Below, piece by piece: positions 32,983-42,743 of a DNA stretch of 52,327 nt (within the stretch, counting starts at the first letter, position 1; the number at the start of each line of letters is the position of its first letter). The DNA lies in NCBI GenBank assembly GCA_002449265.1, contig DKCV01000008.1:1-52327 (forward strand), given 5' to 3'. The notes under the pieces were generated by a model, which saw only the letters and a program-made list of their open reading frames with translations, had not been told where the DNA came from and ran no database searches. Origin of the DNA: Caryophanales bacterium UBA6865. GTDB lineage: Bacteria; Bacillota_I; Bacilli_A; RFN20; CAG-826. Position numbers and translations under genes: made by a program.

Positions 32983-33837
32983 TTAGTTCTCTTGGTTGGG
33001 ATCTTTTGTGATTCCTTCGCCGACTTGATAGCGGATGAAGGAGACAACGGAGACACCTTTTTCTTTGAGCCATTGCCCAACGGTTTTGCTTTCATCCATT
33101 AAGAATGGTTGAAGCGCAAGACAATTTTGGGAAAGAACTTTGTCGACTTTTCTTTCCACGATTTGGGCTTTGATTTGTTCTGGCTTATTGGTAAGCTTTG
33201 GATCGTCTTTCACTTCTTGAACGGCGATTGCTTTTTCTCTCTCACGGTCAGAAGCAGGAACATCTTCAAGATTCACAAAGAGTGGGCTATTAGCAGCAAT
33301 ATGCATCGCAAGGGGCTTAGCGATTTCTGGATCGTCTTTGCTTAAAATCGCTAAGACGGAGATTTTGCCAGCCATGTGGATATAAGAAGCATATCCTTCT
33401 TCTTTTTTCTTGGTAATGACAGCGAAGCGGCGAAGCGCAAGCTTTTCACCAACGGCTAGAGCAGCATCATCGAAATCTTGCTTGGTGAGTTCGATAGCTT
33501 CTTCTAAGGTCTTTGGGCTATGCTCGAGCAGTTTGTCGGTGACGGTATTCGTTAAAGCAATGAATTTATCACTAGCGGAAACGAAATCCGTTTCGCAGTT
33601 GACTTCAACAATCGCGGCTTTTCCGCATTTTTCGCAAACTTTAACGTTAGTAAGACCTTCAGCGGCAGTGCGCGAAGCACGTTTGGCTTGTTTCGCAATT
33701 CCTTTTTCACGAAGGTAATCGATGGATTTTTCGATATCGAATCCATTCGCTTCAAGAGCATGTTTGCAATCCATCATGCCAGCGCCAGTGCGCTCACGGA
33801 GGGTTTTGATTAATTCGATAACGTTCTTATCGGCCAT
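32983..33837 (-). CDS. tsf: Translation elongation factor Ts
   Basis: This is the guanine-nucleotide exchange factor for EF-Tu. The 284 residues start with the UBA-like domain (IKTLRERTGAGMMDCKHALE), then VEVNCETDFVSA (exchange core), and end QVGEGI. The length is normal. It begins on the last base of the rpsB stop codon, a very tight coupling. Confidence 0.98.
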   Translation of the reverse strand: MADKNVIELIKTLRERTGAGMMDCKHALEANGFDIEKSIDYLREKGIAKQAKRASRTAAEGLTNVKVCEKCGKAAIVEVNCETDFVSASDKFIALTNTVTDKLLEHSPKTLEEAIELTKQDFDDAALAVGEKLALRRFAVITKKKEEGYASYIHMAGKISVLAILSKDDPEIAKPLAMHIAANSPLFVNLEDVPASDREREKAIAVQEVKDDPKLTNKPEQIKAQIVERKVDKVLSQNCLALQPFLMDESKTVGQWLKEKGVSVVSFIRYQVGEGITKDPNQEN

Positions 33838-34871
33838 TATTTTGCCTCCTCGGCTGGCTTAGCGGCAGCTTCTTTATTCGAAGTAGCCTCAGCGCCATTT
33901 TCTTTCGCGGCTTTTAATGCAGCATAACGAGCTTGGCGCTCCGCTTGCATCTTGGCATATCTTTCTTCGCGTTCTTTGCGTTGAGCACGGATAGCGGCTT
34001 TACGTTGTTCGTTGATTAAATCGGCGTTACGGATAGCGTCTTTCATCGTGGCTTCATCGCCTTCATCTTTGGTATAGGCAATTTCGGTCACGCCGCCCTT
34101 GCTTTCGACAACGGCATCAGCAAGCGTTCCAACAAGAAGTTTAATCGCGCTAGCGGCATCGTTATTGCTTGGGATTGCGAAGGTGACGACATCTGGATCA
34201 TCGCTCGTATCGCAGATTCCGAAGACTGGGATGTTAAGCTTATGAGCTTCAGCGATTGCATTATGTTCGATGGTTGGATCAACGACGACGAGAGCTTGTG
34301 GAAGTCTTCTCATCTCTTTGATACCTTCGAGGTTACGAGAAAGTTTCTCGAGTTCTTTGCGAAGAATAGCGACTTCTTTCTTTGGGAGTTTATCGAAAGT
34401 TCCATCTTCTTCCATGGCTTCAAGATCTTTTAATCTCTTGATACGTCCAAGGATGGTGCGGAAGTTCGTTAAGGTTCCACCGAGCCAACGATGAGAAATG
34501 TAGAAGCTGCCACTACGGGTCGCTTCATCGATAACGATTTGTTGGGCTTGGGCCTTAGTTCCGACGAAAAGGACTTTTCCACCTTTGTCGACAATGGACT
34601 TTAAAGCTTGATAAGAAGCAATGGTTTGCTCGGCACTCTTAACAAGATCGATGATGTAAATGCCGTTTCTAGCACCATAGATGAATTTGCTCATCTTTGG
34701 GTTCCAGCGGCGAGTTTGATGGCCGAAGTGAACACCGGCATTCAAAAGTTTTTTGATGGTGATAATCGGAGCATTTGGATCATGCATGATTTCTTCCATC
34801 GTGGTTTCTGGGGCAGCTGGCGCTTCTTCGGTTAGGGCCGCTACCTCTTCCTTGACTAATTCGTCACTCAT
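33837..34871 (-). CDS. rpsB: Ribosomal protein S2
   Basis: This small-subunit protein is required for S1/mRNA binding. The start is placed at the ATG at 34871 (MSDELVKEE), which has GGAGGT 7 bases upstream. The protein is 344 residues, compared with about 240-260 normally. An acidic N-terminal extension of about 38 residues precedes the core (LLNAGVHFGHQTRRWNPKM). A lysine/alanine/glutamate-rich, probably coiled C-terminal tail of about 70 residues follows. The core is typical: WLGGTLTNFRTI and DTSDDPDVVTFAIPSNNDA. Confidence 0.96.
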   Translation of the reverse strand: MSDELVKEEVAALTEEAPAAPETTMEEIMHDPNAPIITIKKLLNAGVHFGHQTRRWNPKMSKFIYGARNGIYIIDLVKSAEQTIASYQALKSIVDKGGKVLFVGTKAQAQQIVIDEATRSGSFYISHRWLGGTLTNFRTILGRIKRLKDLEAMEEDGTFDKLPKKEVAILRKELEKLSRNLEGIKEMRRLPQALVVVDPTIEHNAIAEAHKLNIPVFGICDTSDDPDVVTFAIPSNNDAASAIKLLVGTLADAVVESKGGVTEIAYTKDEGDEATMKDAIRNADLINEQRKAAIRAQRKEREERYAKMQAERQARYAALKAAKENGAEATSNKEAAAKPAEEAK

Positions 34872-34879
34872 TTTGGTGA

Positions 34880-35020
34880 CCTCCATTTGTTTGTTCCTCC
34901 CCCGTTTCGAGCAGCTGACCACCCCATCGCTTTTTAAGCTACTTTGCCCGATGGGGAACACGGCGCTGAATCCGCGAGGTGTGCATTAGCTCAAAATAAA
35001 AAGAGCCGAGTGAGAGTATA
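34880..35020 (-). promoter_or_regulatory. rpsB promoter and structured 5' leader
   Basis: A TATACT -10 box lies at 35015-35020 on the minus strand, with a weak TTTACT upstream at 16 bp. The leader of about 135 nt contains a perfect 8-bp stem, CCCCATCG (34949-34956) with CGATGGGG (34922-34929). A GC-rich part (CACCTCGCGG...CGCCGTG) precedes it. A leader of this size before rpsB suggests S2 feedback control, which is inferred. Confidence 0.55.
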
Positions 35021-35060
35021 CCACCCATTTACTATAAGTAAAAGCAGTATTTTCTTGCGA

Positions 35061-35969
35061 CTATTTCTCATCCCGACGAGGAAAGAAATCTTCATACTGT
35101 TTTTTCATTTCTTTTTTGCTCACATGGGTATAAATAGTAGTCGTATCGAGACTTTCGTGGCCAAGGAGCTCTTGAATCAGGCGCAAATCCGCGCCACCAT
35201 CGAGTAAAGAAGTAGCAAAGCTATGCCGAAATTCATGGGGATGAATTCCAAAATACACGCCGGTTTTGTTTTCGATGTTGCTCAAGATAAATTCCAAATC
35301 TCTCACCGATAAAGGGTTCCCGTTCTTCGACAAAAAGAAAGCAAGGAGGACCGGTCCTTTCTTGTAGCGTTTCATGAGCTTTGGACGCAATTGCTCGTAG
35401 TAACATTTCATTTTTTCGCTTGCTCGCTTACTGAACGGAGCCAAACGCATCTTTTTCCCTTTGCCGTTTACGCGAATCATCCTTGAACTATAGTCGATAT
35501 CGTTTTTCTTTAAGGCAACAATTTCACTCGCTCTCATTCCACTAGAAAACATTAGTTCTAAGATCGCGCTGTCGCGAATGGCGAGTTCATCTTCTCTTCG
35601 GTCATTTGCAGAAAATAAAACTTCGATTTGTTCATCGGTTAAAACATCAGGAAGGCGTTTCTCGCTTTTCGGGTTAATAAATCCAACCAAAGGATTCTTT
35701 TTTAGTAAGGAATGATCAACGCAATATCGATAAAAACCCCGAATTGCGGCTAATTTTCTTTGACAACTTCTTTTAGAAACGCCGCGTTTCATTTCTTTTT
35801 CCAAAAACGAGCGCATCGTTTCATGATTCACGCCCTCAATGGCTACGTTATTAGCGAAAATAAAAGAGAAAAAAGCGTCCAAATCACGTTGATAGCTAGA
35901 AACCGTCAAAGGCGAGAATTGTCTTTGGTAAGATAAATAATCCAAATATTGCCGCTCAATTTGATTCAT
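35061..35969 (-). CDS. xerC: Tyrosine recombinase, XerC type
   Basis: This recombinase, with XerD, probably resolves chromosome dimers at dif. The 302 residues have the N-terminal SAM-like DNA-binding domain (about 1-90) and catalytic domain with R in SSGMRASEIVAL, HEFRHSFAT (H-x-x-R), LGHESLDTT and the tyrosine in TTIYTHV. The ATG at 35969 is used, overlapping trmFO by 14 bp. Its position after trmFO is the standard XerC location in Firmicutes, so it is housekeeping and not an island integrase. Confidence 0.9.
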   Translation of the reverse strand: MNQIERQYLDYLSYQRQFSPLTVSSYQRDLDAFFSFIFANNVAIEGVNHETMRSFLEKEMKRGVSKRSCQRKLAAIRGFYRYCVDHSLLKKNPLVGFINPKSEKRLPDVLTDEQIEVLFSANDRREDELAIRDSAILELMFSSGMRASEIVALKKNDIDYSSRMIRVNGKGKKMRLAPFSKRASEKMKCYYEQLRPKLMKRYKKGPVLLAFFLSKNGNPLSVRDLEFILSNIENKTGVYFGIHPHEFRHSFATSLLDGGADLRLIQELLGHESLDTTTIYTHVSKKEMKKQYEDFFPRRDEK

Positions 35970-37251
35970 CAATCCGCTCCAAATAGGATTCTAGCGCATT
36001 TCTAGCTGCTTCTATTGTAATTTCGCGTGTTGCTTTGCTCGAATTAGGAAATAGGGCCCAATTAGCGTTCATCGGGGCAAAATAGGTTGGATTTGCGTGG
36101 AGAATATAATCAATTAAAGCGCCACTCATCGTGCTAGAAGGGACACTAATGAAACTTTCTCCCCGCAATTTCCGGTCTAAATTAATCGCAGCGATAATCC
36201 CCATCATCGCGCTTTCAACATACCCTTCCACCCCAGAAAATTGCCCCGCGATATAAACATTGGGCATTTTCCGCAAAGAAAGATCTTCGTTTAAAGCAAC
36301 CGGCGCATTCAAATAGCTATTCCGGTGCATTAATCCGTACCGGATGAAACGCGCGTTTTCTAGACCGGGAATCAAGGAAAACACCCGCTTTTGCTCAGAG
36401 TAAGTCAAATTGGTCTGGAATCCGACCAAATTATAATAGTCCCCTAGCTTTGTGTCTTGTCGAAGCTGCGCAACTGCATATGGCTTAGGGTGTTCTTCTA
36501 CGGATAGTCCAAAAGGCTTTAGCATCCCGTGCCGCAATGTTTCAATACCGCGCCCTGCCATGATTTCAATTGGCAAGCACCCTTCAAAATAATGGGTATC
36601 GAATTCATGAGTGAGGGCTCTTTCTGCGTGTATGAGTTCGTTAACAAAATGGATGTATTCATCTTTTGAGAACGGGCAATTCAAATACGCCCCATCGTCT
36701 TGCGAAAAGCGAGATTTGTAATAAACCTTAGAAAAATCGAGGGAGTCTTTCGCTACAATCGGCGCGGATGCATCGAAAAAGGAAAAGTTTTTGCTGCCAA
36801 CGATTTCTGATATTTTAGTGAGCAAAACTCCACTGGTTAATGGGCCAGTTGCAAGGATAATCGGTTTTTCATCTAGCGAAGTCACTTCTTCACGAACTAG
36901 ATGAAATGAAGGGAAAGACAATAAGGTTTCATGAATCTTTTTGGCAAATAAGGTGCGGTCTACGGTTAAAGCGTTCCCACCTGGCACGCTCGAAAAAGAG
37001 GCGGCAAGCATCATGATGCTTCCTAAGCGAGAGATTTCTTCTTTCAATAAGCCGCAGGCATTGGTGATTTCTTTGCTCTTTAAACTATTTGAACAAACTA
37101 ATTCCCCAAGATATTCGCTTTCATGAGCCCCGTCTTTCACAAGGGGTTTTCTTTCAAAAAGAGTAACTTCATACCCTTTTTTCAGCAAATAAAAGGCAGC
37201 TTCGCTTCCCGCGAGGCCACCTCCGATGATTTTGACTTCTTTCGTTTTCAT
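35956..37251 (-). CDS. trmFO: Methylenetetrahydrofolate-tRNA uracil-54 methyltransferase
   Basis: This folate- and FAD-dependent enzyme makes ribothymidine at position 54 of tRNAs, in place of SAM-dependent TrmA. The 431 residues begin with the FAD loop IIGGGLAGSEAAFYLLKKG and include LVCSNSLKSKEITNACGLLK and GRGIETLRHGMLKP. The length is normal. It overlaps topA by 4 bp. Confidence 0.97.
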   Translation of the reverse strand: MKTKEVKIIGGGLAGSEAAFYLLKKGYEVTLFERKPLVKDGAHESEYLGELVCSNSLKSKEITNACGLLKEEISRLGSIMMLAASFSSVPGGNALTVDRTLFAKKIHETLLSFPSFHLVREEVTSLDEKPIILATGPLTSGVLLTKISEIVGSKNFSFFDASAPIVAKDSLDFSKVYYKSRFSQDDGAYLNCPFSKDEYIHFVNELIHAERALTHEFDTHYFEGCLPIEIMAGRGIETLRHGMLKPFGLSVEEHPKPYAVAQLRQDTKLGDYYNLVGFQTNLTYSEQKRVFSLIPGLENARFIRYGLMHRNSYLNAPVALNEDLSLRKMPNVYIAGQFSGVEGYVESAMMGIIAAINLDRKLRGESFISVPSSTMSGALIDYILHANPTYFAPMNANWALFPNSSKATREITIEAARNALESYLERIDESN

Positions 37252-39362
37252 TCTTTAGGCTTCTTTTCGTTAATCCATTCGTGGTAACGACATTTAGGGA
37301 AGTTCGTGCAACCAAGAAATTTCACGCGCTTCCCTTGCTTAATGACTAAATGTCCGCTTTTACAAGCTGGGCAAGGTTTAACATAGTCTTTTTCGGTATA
37401 GGAAGGAGTTTCTTTCTTATTTTCTTCCCGCCCTTTGATATAAGAACAAGCAGGATATCCGCTACAAGCGATGAAGGTCTTTCCTTGCTTATTGACGCGC
37501 TCCACAAGAGGTTTTCCGCATAGAGGGCACATTTCGCCCGTCTCTTTTGGGGCTTCTTTTTTCGGTTTTTGGATGTAAGAGCAAGTTGGGTAATTGCTAC
37601 AAGCGACGAAAGAACCGTATTTGCTATTCCTTACAACAAGAGGAGCACCGCACTTCGGACAGAAATCACCAGTCCCGATCAGAGGCATATTCTTATAGAC
37701 ATCTTCGTATTTTTCCATAAATGGCTGATAGAAATGTTCCATCGCATCAAGGCGTGTTTCTTCCCCGTTAGAGATTTCATCAAGCGTCTTTTCCATATTT
37801 GCCGTATATTCGCTAGAAACGATTTCCGGGAAATATTTGCTTAAAACAGAAGTCGTTCTTAACCCAATTTCCGTTGGGGTCACGATTCCAGATTTACTCG
37901 TAATATAGCCAGAACGTTGTAACGTTTGGATGGTTGAAGCGTAAGTAGATGGCCTACCAATCCCCTTTTCTTCCATGAGTTTAACCACTTTAGCTTCACT
38001 ATACCTAGCAGGGGCTTTTGTGAATTTTTGTTCGCCGTCTTTTTTCACTAAAGCATAGGTTTTATGGTTCTCTAAGGGAGGAAGATATTTGCTATCGTCC
38101 TCTTCAAAATCGCCATAAATCGCTTCGTATCCCTTAAAGAGGGTACGAACTCCACTCGCTTTGAAGGTAAGACCATTGGTTTCGAAAATTGCGCTGGTGA
38201 CTTCTTCGATCTTGTCGCTCATACAGCTAGCGAGAGCACGGTCATAAATCAAGCGATATAACTTAGCCTCATCCGGTTCGACGAATCGCGCAACGATTTC
38301 GGGAGTGCGGTGAGTGCCAGTAGGACGGATAGCTTCGTGAGCGTCTTGAGCGGAAGCGCTATTTTTTGCTTGTTTTAAGTGTCCGACATATTCTTCGCCG
38401 AATTGTTCCAAAATAAATGGTTTTGCGTGTTTGGAGAAGAATTCCGGGGAAAGACGAGTGCTATCGGTACGCATATAGGTGATTAAACCGACATGCTCCC
38501 CGTTGATATCCTTACCTTCATATAAACGTTGTGCGATCGATTGTGTCTTGCTCGTAGAAAATTTGAAACGGTTAAACGCTTCTTGCTGCATCGTGCTCGT
38601 CGTGAAAGGAAGTTTAGACGCGATGGATTTTTTCGTTGTTTCTAAGCTAATTAAATCGACGGTTTCACCAATTCTAGCTAAAATCTTATCCGCTTCTTCT
38701 TTGGAAGGGATGGTGATGGATTTGCCATCGACCTTATCCAAAGAAAGGGTGAGTTCTTTATCATCGACTTTAACGACAATTTCAATCGTCCAATATTCGC
38801 TAGTAACAAAGGAGCGAATCTCTTGATCGTTGTCGCAAATCATTTTTAAAGCGACGCTTTGAACACGGCCTGCCGATTTTGAGCCCATCTTCTTTTGAAG
38901 CAAATAGGAAAGCTTAAAGCCAATGATTCTATCGTACATTCGTCTAGTTTCTTGACTAGAAACAAGATTCATATCAATATGGCCAGGATTTTCTAAGGCA
39001 CTTAAAATCGCGGGGCGAGTAATTTCATGGAACTGTAGGCGTTTCGTCGTAGGGATATCCAATCCTAAAACAGTCGCTAAATGCCAAGAAATCGCTTCTC
39101 CTTCGCGGTCAGGGTCGGTAGCCAAGATAACTTCATCCGCTTTTTTGGCATTTTTCTCGAGTTCGCGCACGATTGGCATTTTCCCAGGAGTAATCTTGAA
39201 ATCGGGTTTGAAACCATGTTCGACATCAATGCCTAAGCCGCCCTTCCCCTTCTTTGAAAGGTCGCGAATATGACCTTGGGAAGCCATGACTTTATAATCG
39301 CTTCCAAGATAATGGCCGATGGTCTCGCATTTTTTTGGTGACTCGACAATGACTAATTTCAT
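37248..39362 (-). CDS. topA: DNA topoisomerase I
   Basis: This type IA topoisomerase relaxes negative supercoils. The 704 residues begin with the Toprim domain (KLVIVESPKKCETIGHYLG), contain TDPDREGEAISWHL and the active-site tyrosine in LITYMRTDSTRLS (about 300), and end with three C-x2-C zinc-ribbon units (CPKCGAPL, CPLCGKPL, CPACKSGH). It is the first gene of topA-trmFO-xerC and has a near-consensus promoter. Confidence 0.98.
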   Translation of the reverse strand: MKLVIVESPKKCETIGHYLGSDYKVMASQGHIRDLSKKGKGGLGIDVEHGFKPDFKITPGKMPIVRELEKNAKKADEVILATDPDREGEAISWHLATVLGLDIPTTKRLQFHEITRPAILSALENPGHIDMNLVSSQETRRMYDRIIGFKLSYLLQKKMGSKSAGRVQSVALKMICDNDQEIRSFVTSEYWTIEIVVKVDDKELTLSLDKVDGKSITIPSKEEADKILARIGETVDLISLETTKKSIASKLPFTTSTMQQEAFNRFKFSTSKTQSIAQRLYEGKDINGEHVGLITYMRTDSTRLSPEFFSKHAKPFILEQFGEEYVGHLKQAKNSASAQDAHEAIRPTGTHRTPEIVARFVEPDEAKLYRLIYDRALASCMSDKIEEVTSAIFETNGLTFKASGVRTLFKGYEAIYGDFEEDDSKYLPPLENHKTYALVKKDGEQKFTKAPARYSEAKVVKLMEEKGIGRPSTYASTIQTLQRSGYITSKSGIVTPTEIGLRTTSVLSKYFPEIVSSEYTANMEKTLDEISNGEETRLDAMEHFYQPFMEKYEDVYKNMPLIGTGDFCPKCGAPLVVRNSKYGSFVACSNYPTCSYIQKPKKEAPKETGEMCPLCGKPLVERVNKQGKTFIACSGYPACSYIKGREENKKETPSYTEKDYVKPCPACKSGHLVIKQGKRVKFLGCTNFPKCRYHEWINEKKPKE

Positions 39363-39386
39363 GCGGTTTCTCCTTATTGCGATAGA

Positions 39387-39415
39387 AGATTAGTGACAAT
39401 AGTAGACGTTGTCAA
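39387..39415 (-). promoter_or_regulatory. topA promoter
   Basis: On the minus strand a perfect TTGACA (39410-39415) and TAATCT (39387-39392) are separated by 17 bp, 25 bp upstream of the topA start codon. An AAGGAG ribosome site lies in between. Confidence 0.8.
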
Positions 39416-39471
39416 TAGATGGTATCTCGCTACTTTTCCATATAAATAACCTTATTATTTATAGGGTGAAA

Positions 39472-40257
39472 TTATTTTTTCTTTTTTATCCCGATTAGGT
39501 TCAAAATGTCATCCACCTCATCAATCAAAAACGCGCCGTCTTTGATTAAAGCGTTCGTGCCGCTTCCTTTTGACGCTAAAGAAGGTAAACACCCAACGTC
39601 TTTTCCAAGATTGATAGCGTAACTCGCCGTGATGAGCGACCCGCTTTTTAATTCGGCTTCCCCCACAATCGTCACTTTTCCGGTAGCGGCCAATAGCCGG
39701 TTTCGAAGCGGAAAATGATTCCGGGCAGGAGAAACGCCTTTTGGATATTCACTTAATAACAAACCATGCGTTCTCGTGTATTCATAAATATCTTTACTAG
39801 CGCTAGGGTAATCAATATCAATCCCTGCCCCAGAAATACCGATCACCTTCCCTTTTTCTTCCATCGCTCCACGCATAACTTCATAATCAATCCCGCGCGC
39901 TAACCCACTAATAACCGTAACGCCGTTTCTTGCAAGCTCTTTGCCGAATTCACGCGCTAAAGCTAGACTTTCGCGACTGGCGTTTCTACTCCCTACATAC
40001 GTCACGGATTGCTTTAATTCTTTTAATAAAGAGATGTCACCTTCGTAATAGGTTACTAAAGGCGGCAAAAATAGCTGCTTCCAGTCATCGGGATAAATAT
40101 CGTCAAACAAAGTGATGTATGGGGTTCTCACCGAAGCGGCAAATGCTTCAACTTCACGTGGATTCACGGGCTTTTTTGCCCTAATGTGATCAAGTACTTT
40201 CTCCGCGTCCCCTTCATAAAAATGGGATAAATAAATTAAAATTTCTTTGCCATTCAT
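39472..40257 (-). CDS. dprA: DNA-processing protein DprA
   Basis: This protein loads RecA on incoming single-stranded DNA during natural transformation. The 261 residues contain the Rossmann-like core: YVGSRNASRESLALA, VISGLARGIDYEVMRGA, SGAGIDIDYP and PKGVSPARNHFPLRNRLLA. The ATG at 40257 has GGAGGG 6 bases upstream, so the longer frame from 40305 is rejected. The C-terminal DML1-like domain is absent or very short. It is the last gene of lepB-rbgA-rnhB-dprA. Confidence 0.94.
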   Translation of the reverse strand: MNGKEILIYLSHFYEGDAEKVLDHIRAKKPVNPREVEAFAASVRTPYITLFDDIYPDDWKQLFLPPLVTYYEGDISLLKELKQSVTYVGSRNASRESLALAREFGKELARNGVTVISGLARGIDYEVMRGAMEEKGKVIGISGAGIDIDYPSASKDIYEYTRTHGLLLSEYPKGVSPARNHFPLRNRLLAATGKVTIVGEAELKSGSLITASYAINLGKDVGCLPSLASKGSGTNALIKDGAFLIDEVDDILNLIGIKKKK

Positions 40258-40309
40258 AAATAGCCCTCCACTTATTAGTAGACAAAAATGGGCTATTTTT
40301 ACCAAAAAA

Positions 40310-40927
40310 TTAAAAAAGTTTTAGCTGTTCTTTATAGTAGTTAGCAATAGGCGCAAAAGATTTTCGATGAATTCCTTCGATTGGACCGTACTTTTTAATG
40401 GCTTCTAAGTGATAAGCAGTCCCGTAACCTTTATGCTTAGCAAAGCCATATTGAGGATATTTTTTATCAAGTTCTTCCATATAATGGTCTCGCGATACCT
40501 TCGCTAGAATCGAAGCTGCCGCCACATTAAGACACTGAGCGTCCCCTTTTACCATGGCGATAACTTTGGTGGGCAAAGAAAGTTTCATTGCGTCAGTGAT
40601 AATTAAATCGTAAGGAACTTTAATCATAGAAATGGCTTTTTTCATGCAGCGTTTTGTCGCTTCATAAATATTGAATTCATCAATTTCCTCTGCACTCATT
40701 GAGGCAACTCCATATCCTAAAGCGTTTTTAATAATGAGTGAGAAAAGTTCTTCGCGTTTCTTCTTGCTTAACTTTTTGGAATCGTTAATTTCTTCATTTG
40801 AAAAAGAAGAGGGAAATAAAACCGCGGCAGCGTAAACTGGGCCCGCTAAAGGGCCTCTACCCGCTTCATCGACACCAACAATGAGATGAACCGATTCGCT
40901 ATAAAATTCTTTTTCTTTAGTTAGCAC
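40310..40927 (-). CDS. rnhB: Ribonuclease HII
   Basis: This enzyme removes ribonucleotides from DNA. The 205 residues contain GVDEAGRGPLAGPVYAAAV with the catalytic Asp-Glu pair, DSKKLSKKKRE, and DAQCLNVAAASILAKVSRD. It starts with GTG at 40927, supported by GGAGGT 5 bases upstream, and overlaps the end of rbgA by 11 bp. Confidence 0.96.
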   Translation of the reverse strand: MLTKEKEFYSESVHLIVGVDEAGRGPLAGPVYAAAVLFPSSFSNEEINDSKKLSKKKREELFSLIIKNALGYGVASMSAEEIDEFNIYEATKRCMKKAISMIKVPYDLIITDAMKLSLPTKVIAMVKGDAQCLNVAAASILAKVSRDHYMEELDKKYPQYGFAKHKGYGTAYHLEAIKKYGPIEGIHRKSFAPIANYYKEQLKLF

Positions 40928-41786
40928 TTGGAACCTCCAAGGTGACTCTACCTAATTCTCCATCCCGGAATTCTTTGATGAGCAAGGACGCGGCCTTGCT
41001 TGTATCAACCATTGCTCCTTGAAGCAAATACCCCCGTTTCTTACCGATTTGTAATAAAACTTCATCATTCGTTAGCGCTTTTAAAGAAGGAATATCGTAA
41101 CGAATAGCAAGGATTTGCGGGTAATATTGACGTAAATAATCAAGCAAAGCCCCTGCCAAATGGTCAAGAGGCAATACTTCTTCTTTTATTGAACCGGTTA
41201 AAGCAAGACGCACCGCTTCATCACGGCTCCCGTAATTCATTGGCAAAATCCCTGGAGTATCTAGCAAAATAAAACCGCTAGATAGTTTGATCCATTGCTC
41301 CGCGCGCGTCACTCCAGGACGATTGCCTGCGATTGCGATGGTTTTTCCTGCTAAATTATTGATTAAAGTGCTTTTCCCAACATTAGGGACACCGGTGACA
41401 AGGAGCCGAATCGGTTGCTCTTTCATCCCAAGTTTACGTTCTTTTTCACGTTTATTTTTTAATAACGCTTCGCTTTCTTTTGCAATCAGAGGCAACGCTT
41501 TTTCTCTTTTTAAGTTACTAGCGATGGCTCTTAGTCCGTGCTTTTCATAATAAGAAATCCATTCTGCCGTTAAAGACGAGTCAGCGCGGTCTAGCTTAGT
41601 TAAAAACAAAAGATGCGCTTTACTACCGATTTCTTTTGTTAATAAAGGGTTGCGGCTAGAAAAAGGGGCACGCGAATCCACTACTTCAATCACCAAATCG
41701 ACTGTTGAAATATAGCGGGATAAAGAAATGAGGGCCTTTTTCATATGGCCAGGGAAATAGTGAATGCCTTTTTGCTGCTCGTTCAT
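40917..41786 (-). CDS. rbgA: Ribosome biogenesis GTPase RbgA (YlqF)
   Basis: This circularly permuted GTPase is needed for late maturation of the 50S subunit. The permuted motif order is visible: G4 TKLDRAD, then G1 GVPNVGKSTLIN, then G3 DTPGI. The N-terminus HYFPGHMKKAL is the family signature. The ATG at 41786 overlaps the lepB stop by 4 bp (ATGA), which decides the start over an upstream frame. The length, 289 residues, is normal. Confidence 0.97.
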   Translation of the reverse strand: MNEQQKGIHYFPGHMKKALISLSRYISTVDLVIEVVDSRAPFSSRNPLLTKEIGSKAHLLFLTKLDRADSSLTAEWISYYEKHGLRAIASNLKREKALPLIAKESEALLKNKREKERKLGMKEQPIRLLVTGVPNVGKSTLINNLAGKTIAIAGNRPGVTRAEQWIKLSSGFILLDTPGILPMNYGSRDEAVRLALTGSIKEEVLPLDHLAGALLDYLRQYYPQILAIRYDIPSLKALTNDEVLLQIGKKRGYLLQGAMVDTSKAASLLIKEFRDGELGRVTLEVPSAN

Positions 41787-42637
41787 AATTCTTTGATTGC
41801 CCATGGAAAACGAAGCGAAGAATAAATAAGATGGTGTTCGATCGTTTTCTTTCCTTCCTCATTATATTTTACTTCCAAAGAAGCCATTCCCGTAATCGCG
41901 ACAATTTTGCCACGGATATAAAAAGAGCCGCTTGGATAAGAGGAATCCTCATAATGCATTCGCCCTAAAGGGCCTTCACTCCGCGAATCTTTGCTTTTAC
42001 CAACGCGACGATTATCGCCAACGACGAAATATTCATCGTCTTTTAAAGTAACGGGGTTATCTTTTTTTGCATAAGAACCGCCTTCATTGGTTTCAGCAAG
42101 ATGCCCGTCTTCAGTAATCGCGGGATCCTGGGGAATCTCTTGAAAATCACTCGCCCCTTTTTCCTTTAAAAAGAAAGAGCCATTTTCATCAAAATAGAGA
42201 CTTTCGCCAGGAAAACCGTAAATCCGCTTTATTTTCGCCGTATGGGATAAATCTTCTTTTAAGGCATGATTAGATAAAGAATAATCGCTATCGAAATAGC
42301 TCACGACAATATCAAAACGGTGAATCCTCTCTAAAAACCCTTCTTTATCATCGAGTAAACCATAATCACAAGTATACGAATAAGCGGGATTGTCATAATC
42401 GCCCCAATCGCCATTGTGGTGACTACTATCTTCTAAAAGCCCCGTTTTCTTATCGATTCTCGTTGCATCACGATTTAAAAACGGATACATGCTATCACCG
42501 CTCACGAAAAAAGACCGGTACCGATTATATTCATAAACGATTTGACCACTGATAGATAAAGTGACAATAAGAAGCCCCATTAGGAAAACATCAATAATTC
42601 TTAAGATAATTTTCTTATAGGATTTTTTACCTTTCAT
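41783..42637 (-). CDS. lepB: Signal peptidase I
   Basis: This membrane serine protease removes signal peptides from secreted proteins. A single N-terminal membrane segment (about 10-35) precedes the catalytic serine in SGDSMYP and the lysine in AKIKRIYGFPGE. The C-terminal box is VVGDNRRVGKSKDSR. The 284 residues include a longer loop than usual between boxes (about 60-110). The ATG at 42637 has GGTGAG 8 bases upstream and is preferred to a GTG four codons earlier. Confidence 0.94.
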   Translation of the reverse strand: MKGKKSYKKIILRIIDVFLMGLLIVTLSISGQIVYEYNRYRSFFVSGDSMYPFLNRDATRIDKKTGLLEDSSHHNGDWGDYDNPAYSYTCDYGLLDDKEGFLERIHRFDIVVSYFDSDYSLSNHALKEDLSHTAKIKRIYGFPGESLYFDENGSFFLKEKGASDFQEIPQDPAITEDGHLAETNEGGSYAKKDNPVTLKDDEYFVVGDNRRVGKSKDSRSEGPLGRMHYEDSSYPSGSFYIRGKIVAITGMASLEVKYNEEGKKTIEHHLIYSSLRFPWAIKEL

Positions 42638-42687
42638 TCTTTTTCTCACCCATGTTTTCTTTCACAAAGCGAATTATACGCTTATCG

Positions 42688-42725
42688 AAAAAAAGAAAAA
42701 GAAATGGCCAACGCTTCCGCTGACC
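42688..42725 (-). terminator. Intrinsic terminator after rplS
   Basis: On the minus strand GGTCAGCG (42718-42725) pairs with CGTTGGCC (42706-42713), with two wobbles and loop GAAG, followed by a long T/C tract. It lies 18 bp past rplS. Confidence 0.75.
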
Positions 42726-42743
42726 ACTGTCACTTCAATATTG

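Noticed and set aside
35061..35969. Integrase of a mobile element
   Set aside because: The tyrosine recombinase sits after topA-trmFO, the normal xerC position, and is translationally coupled to trmFO.
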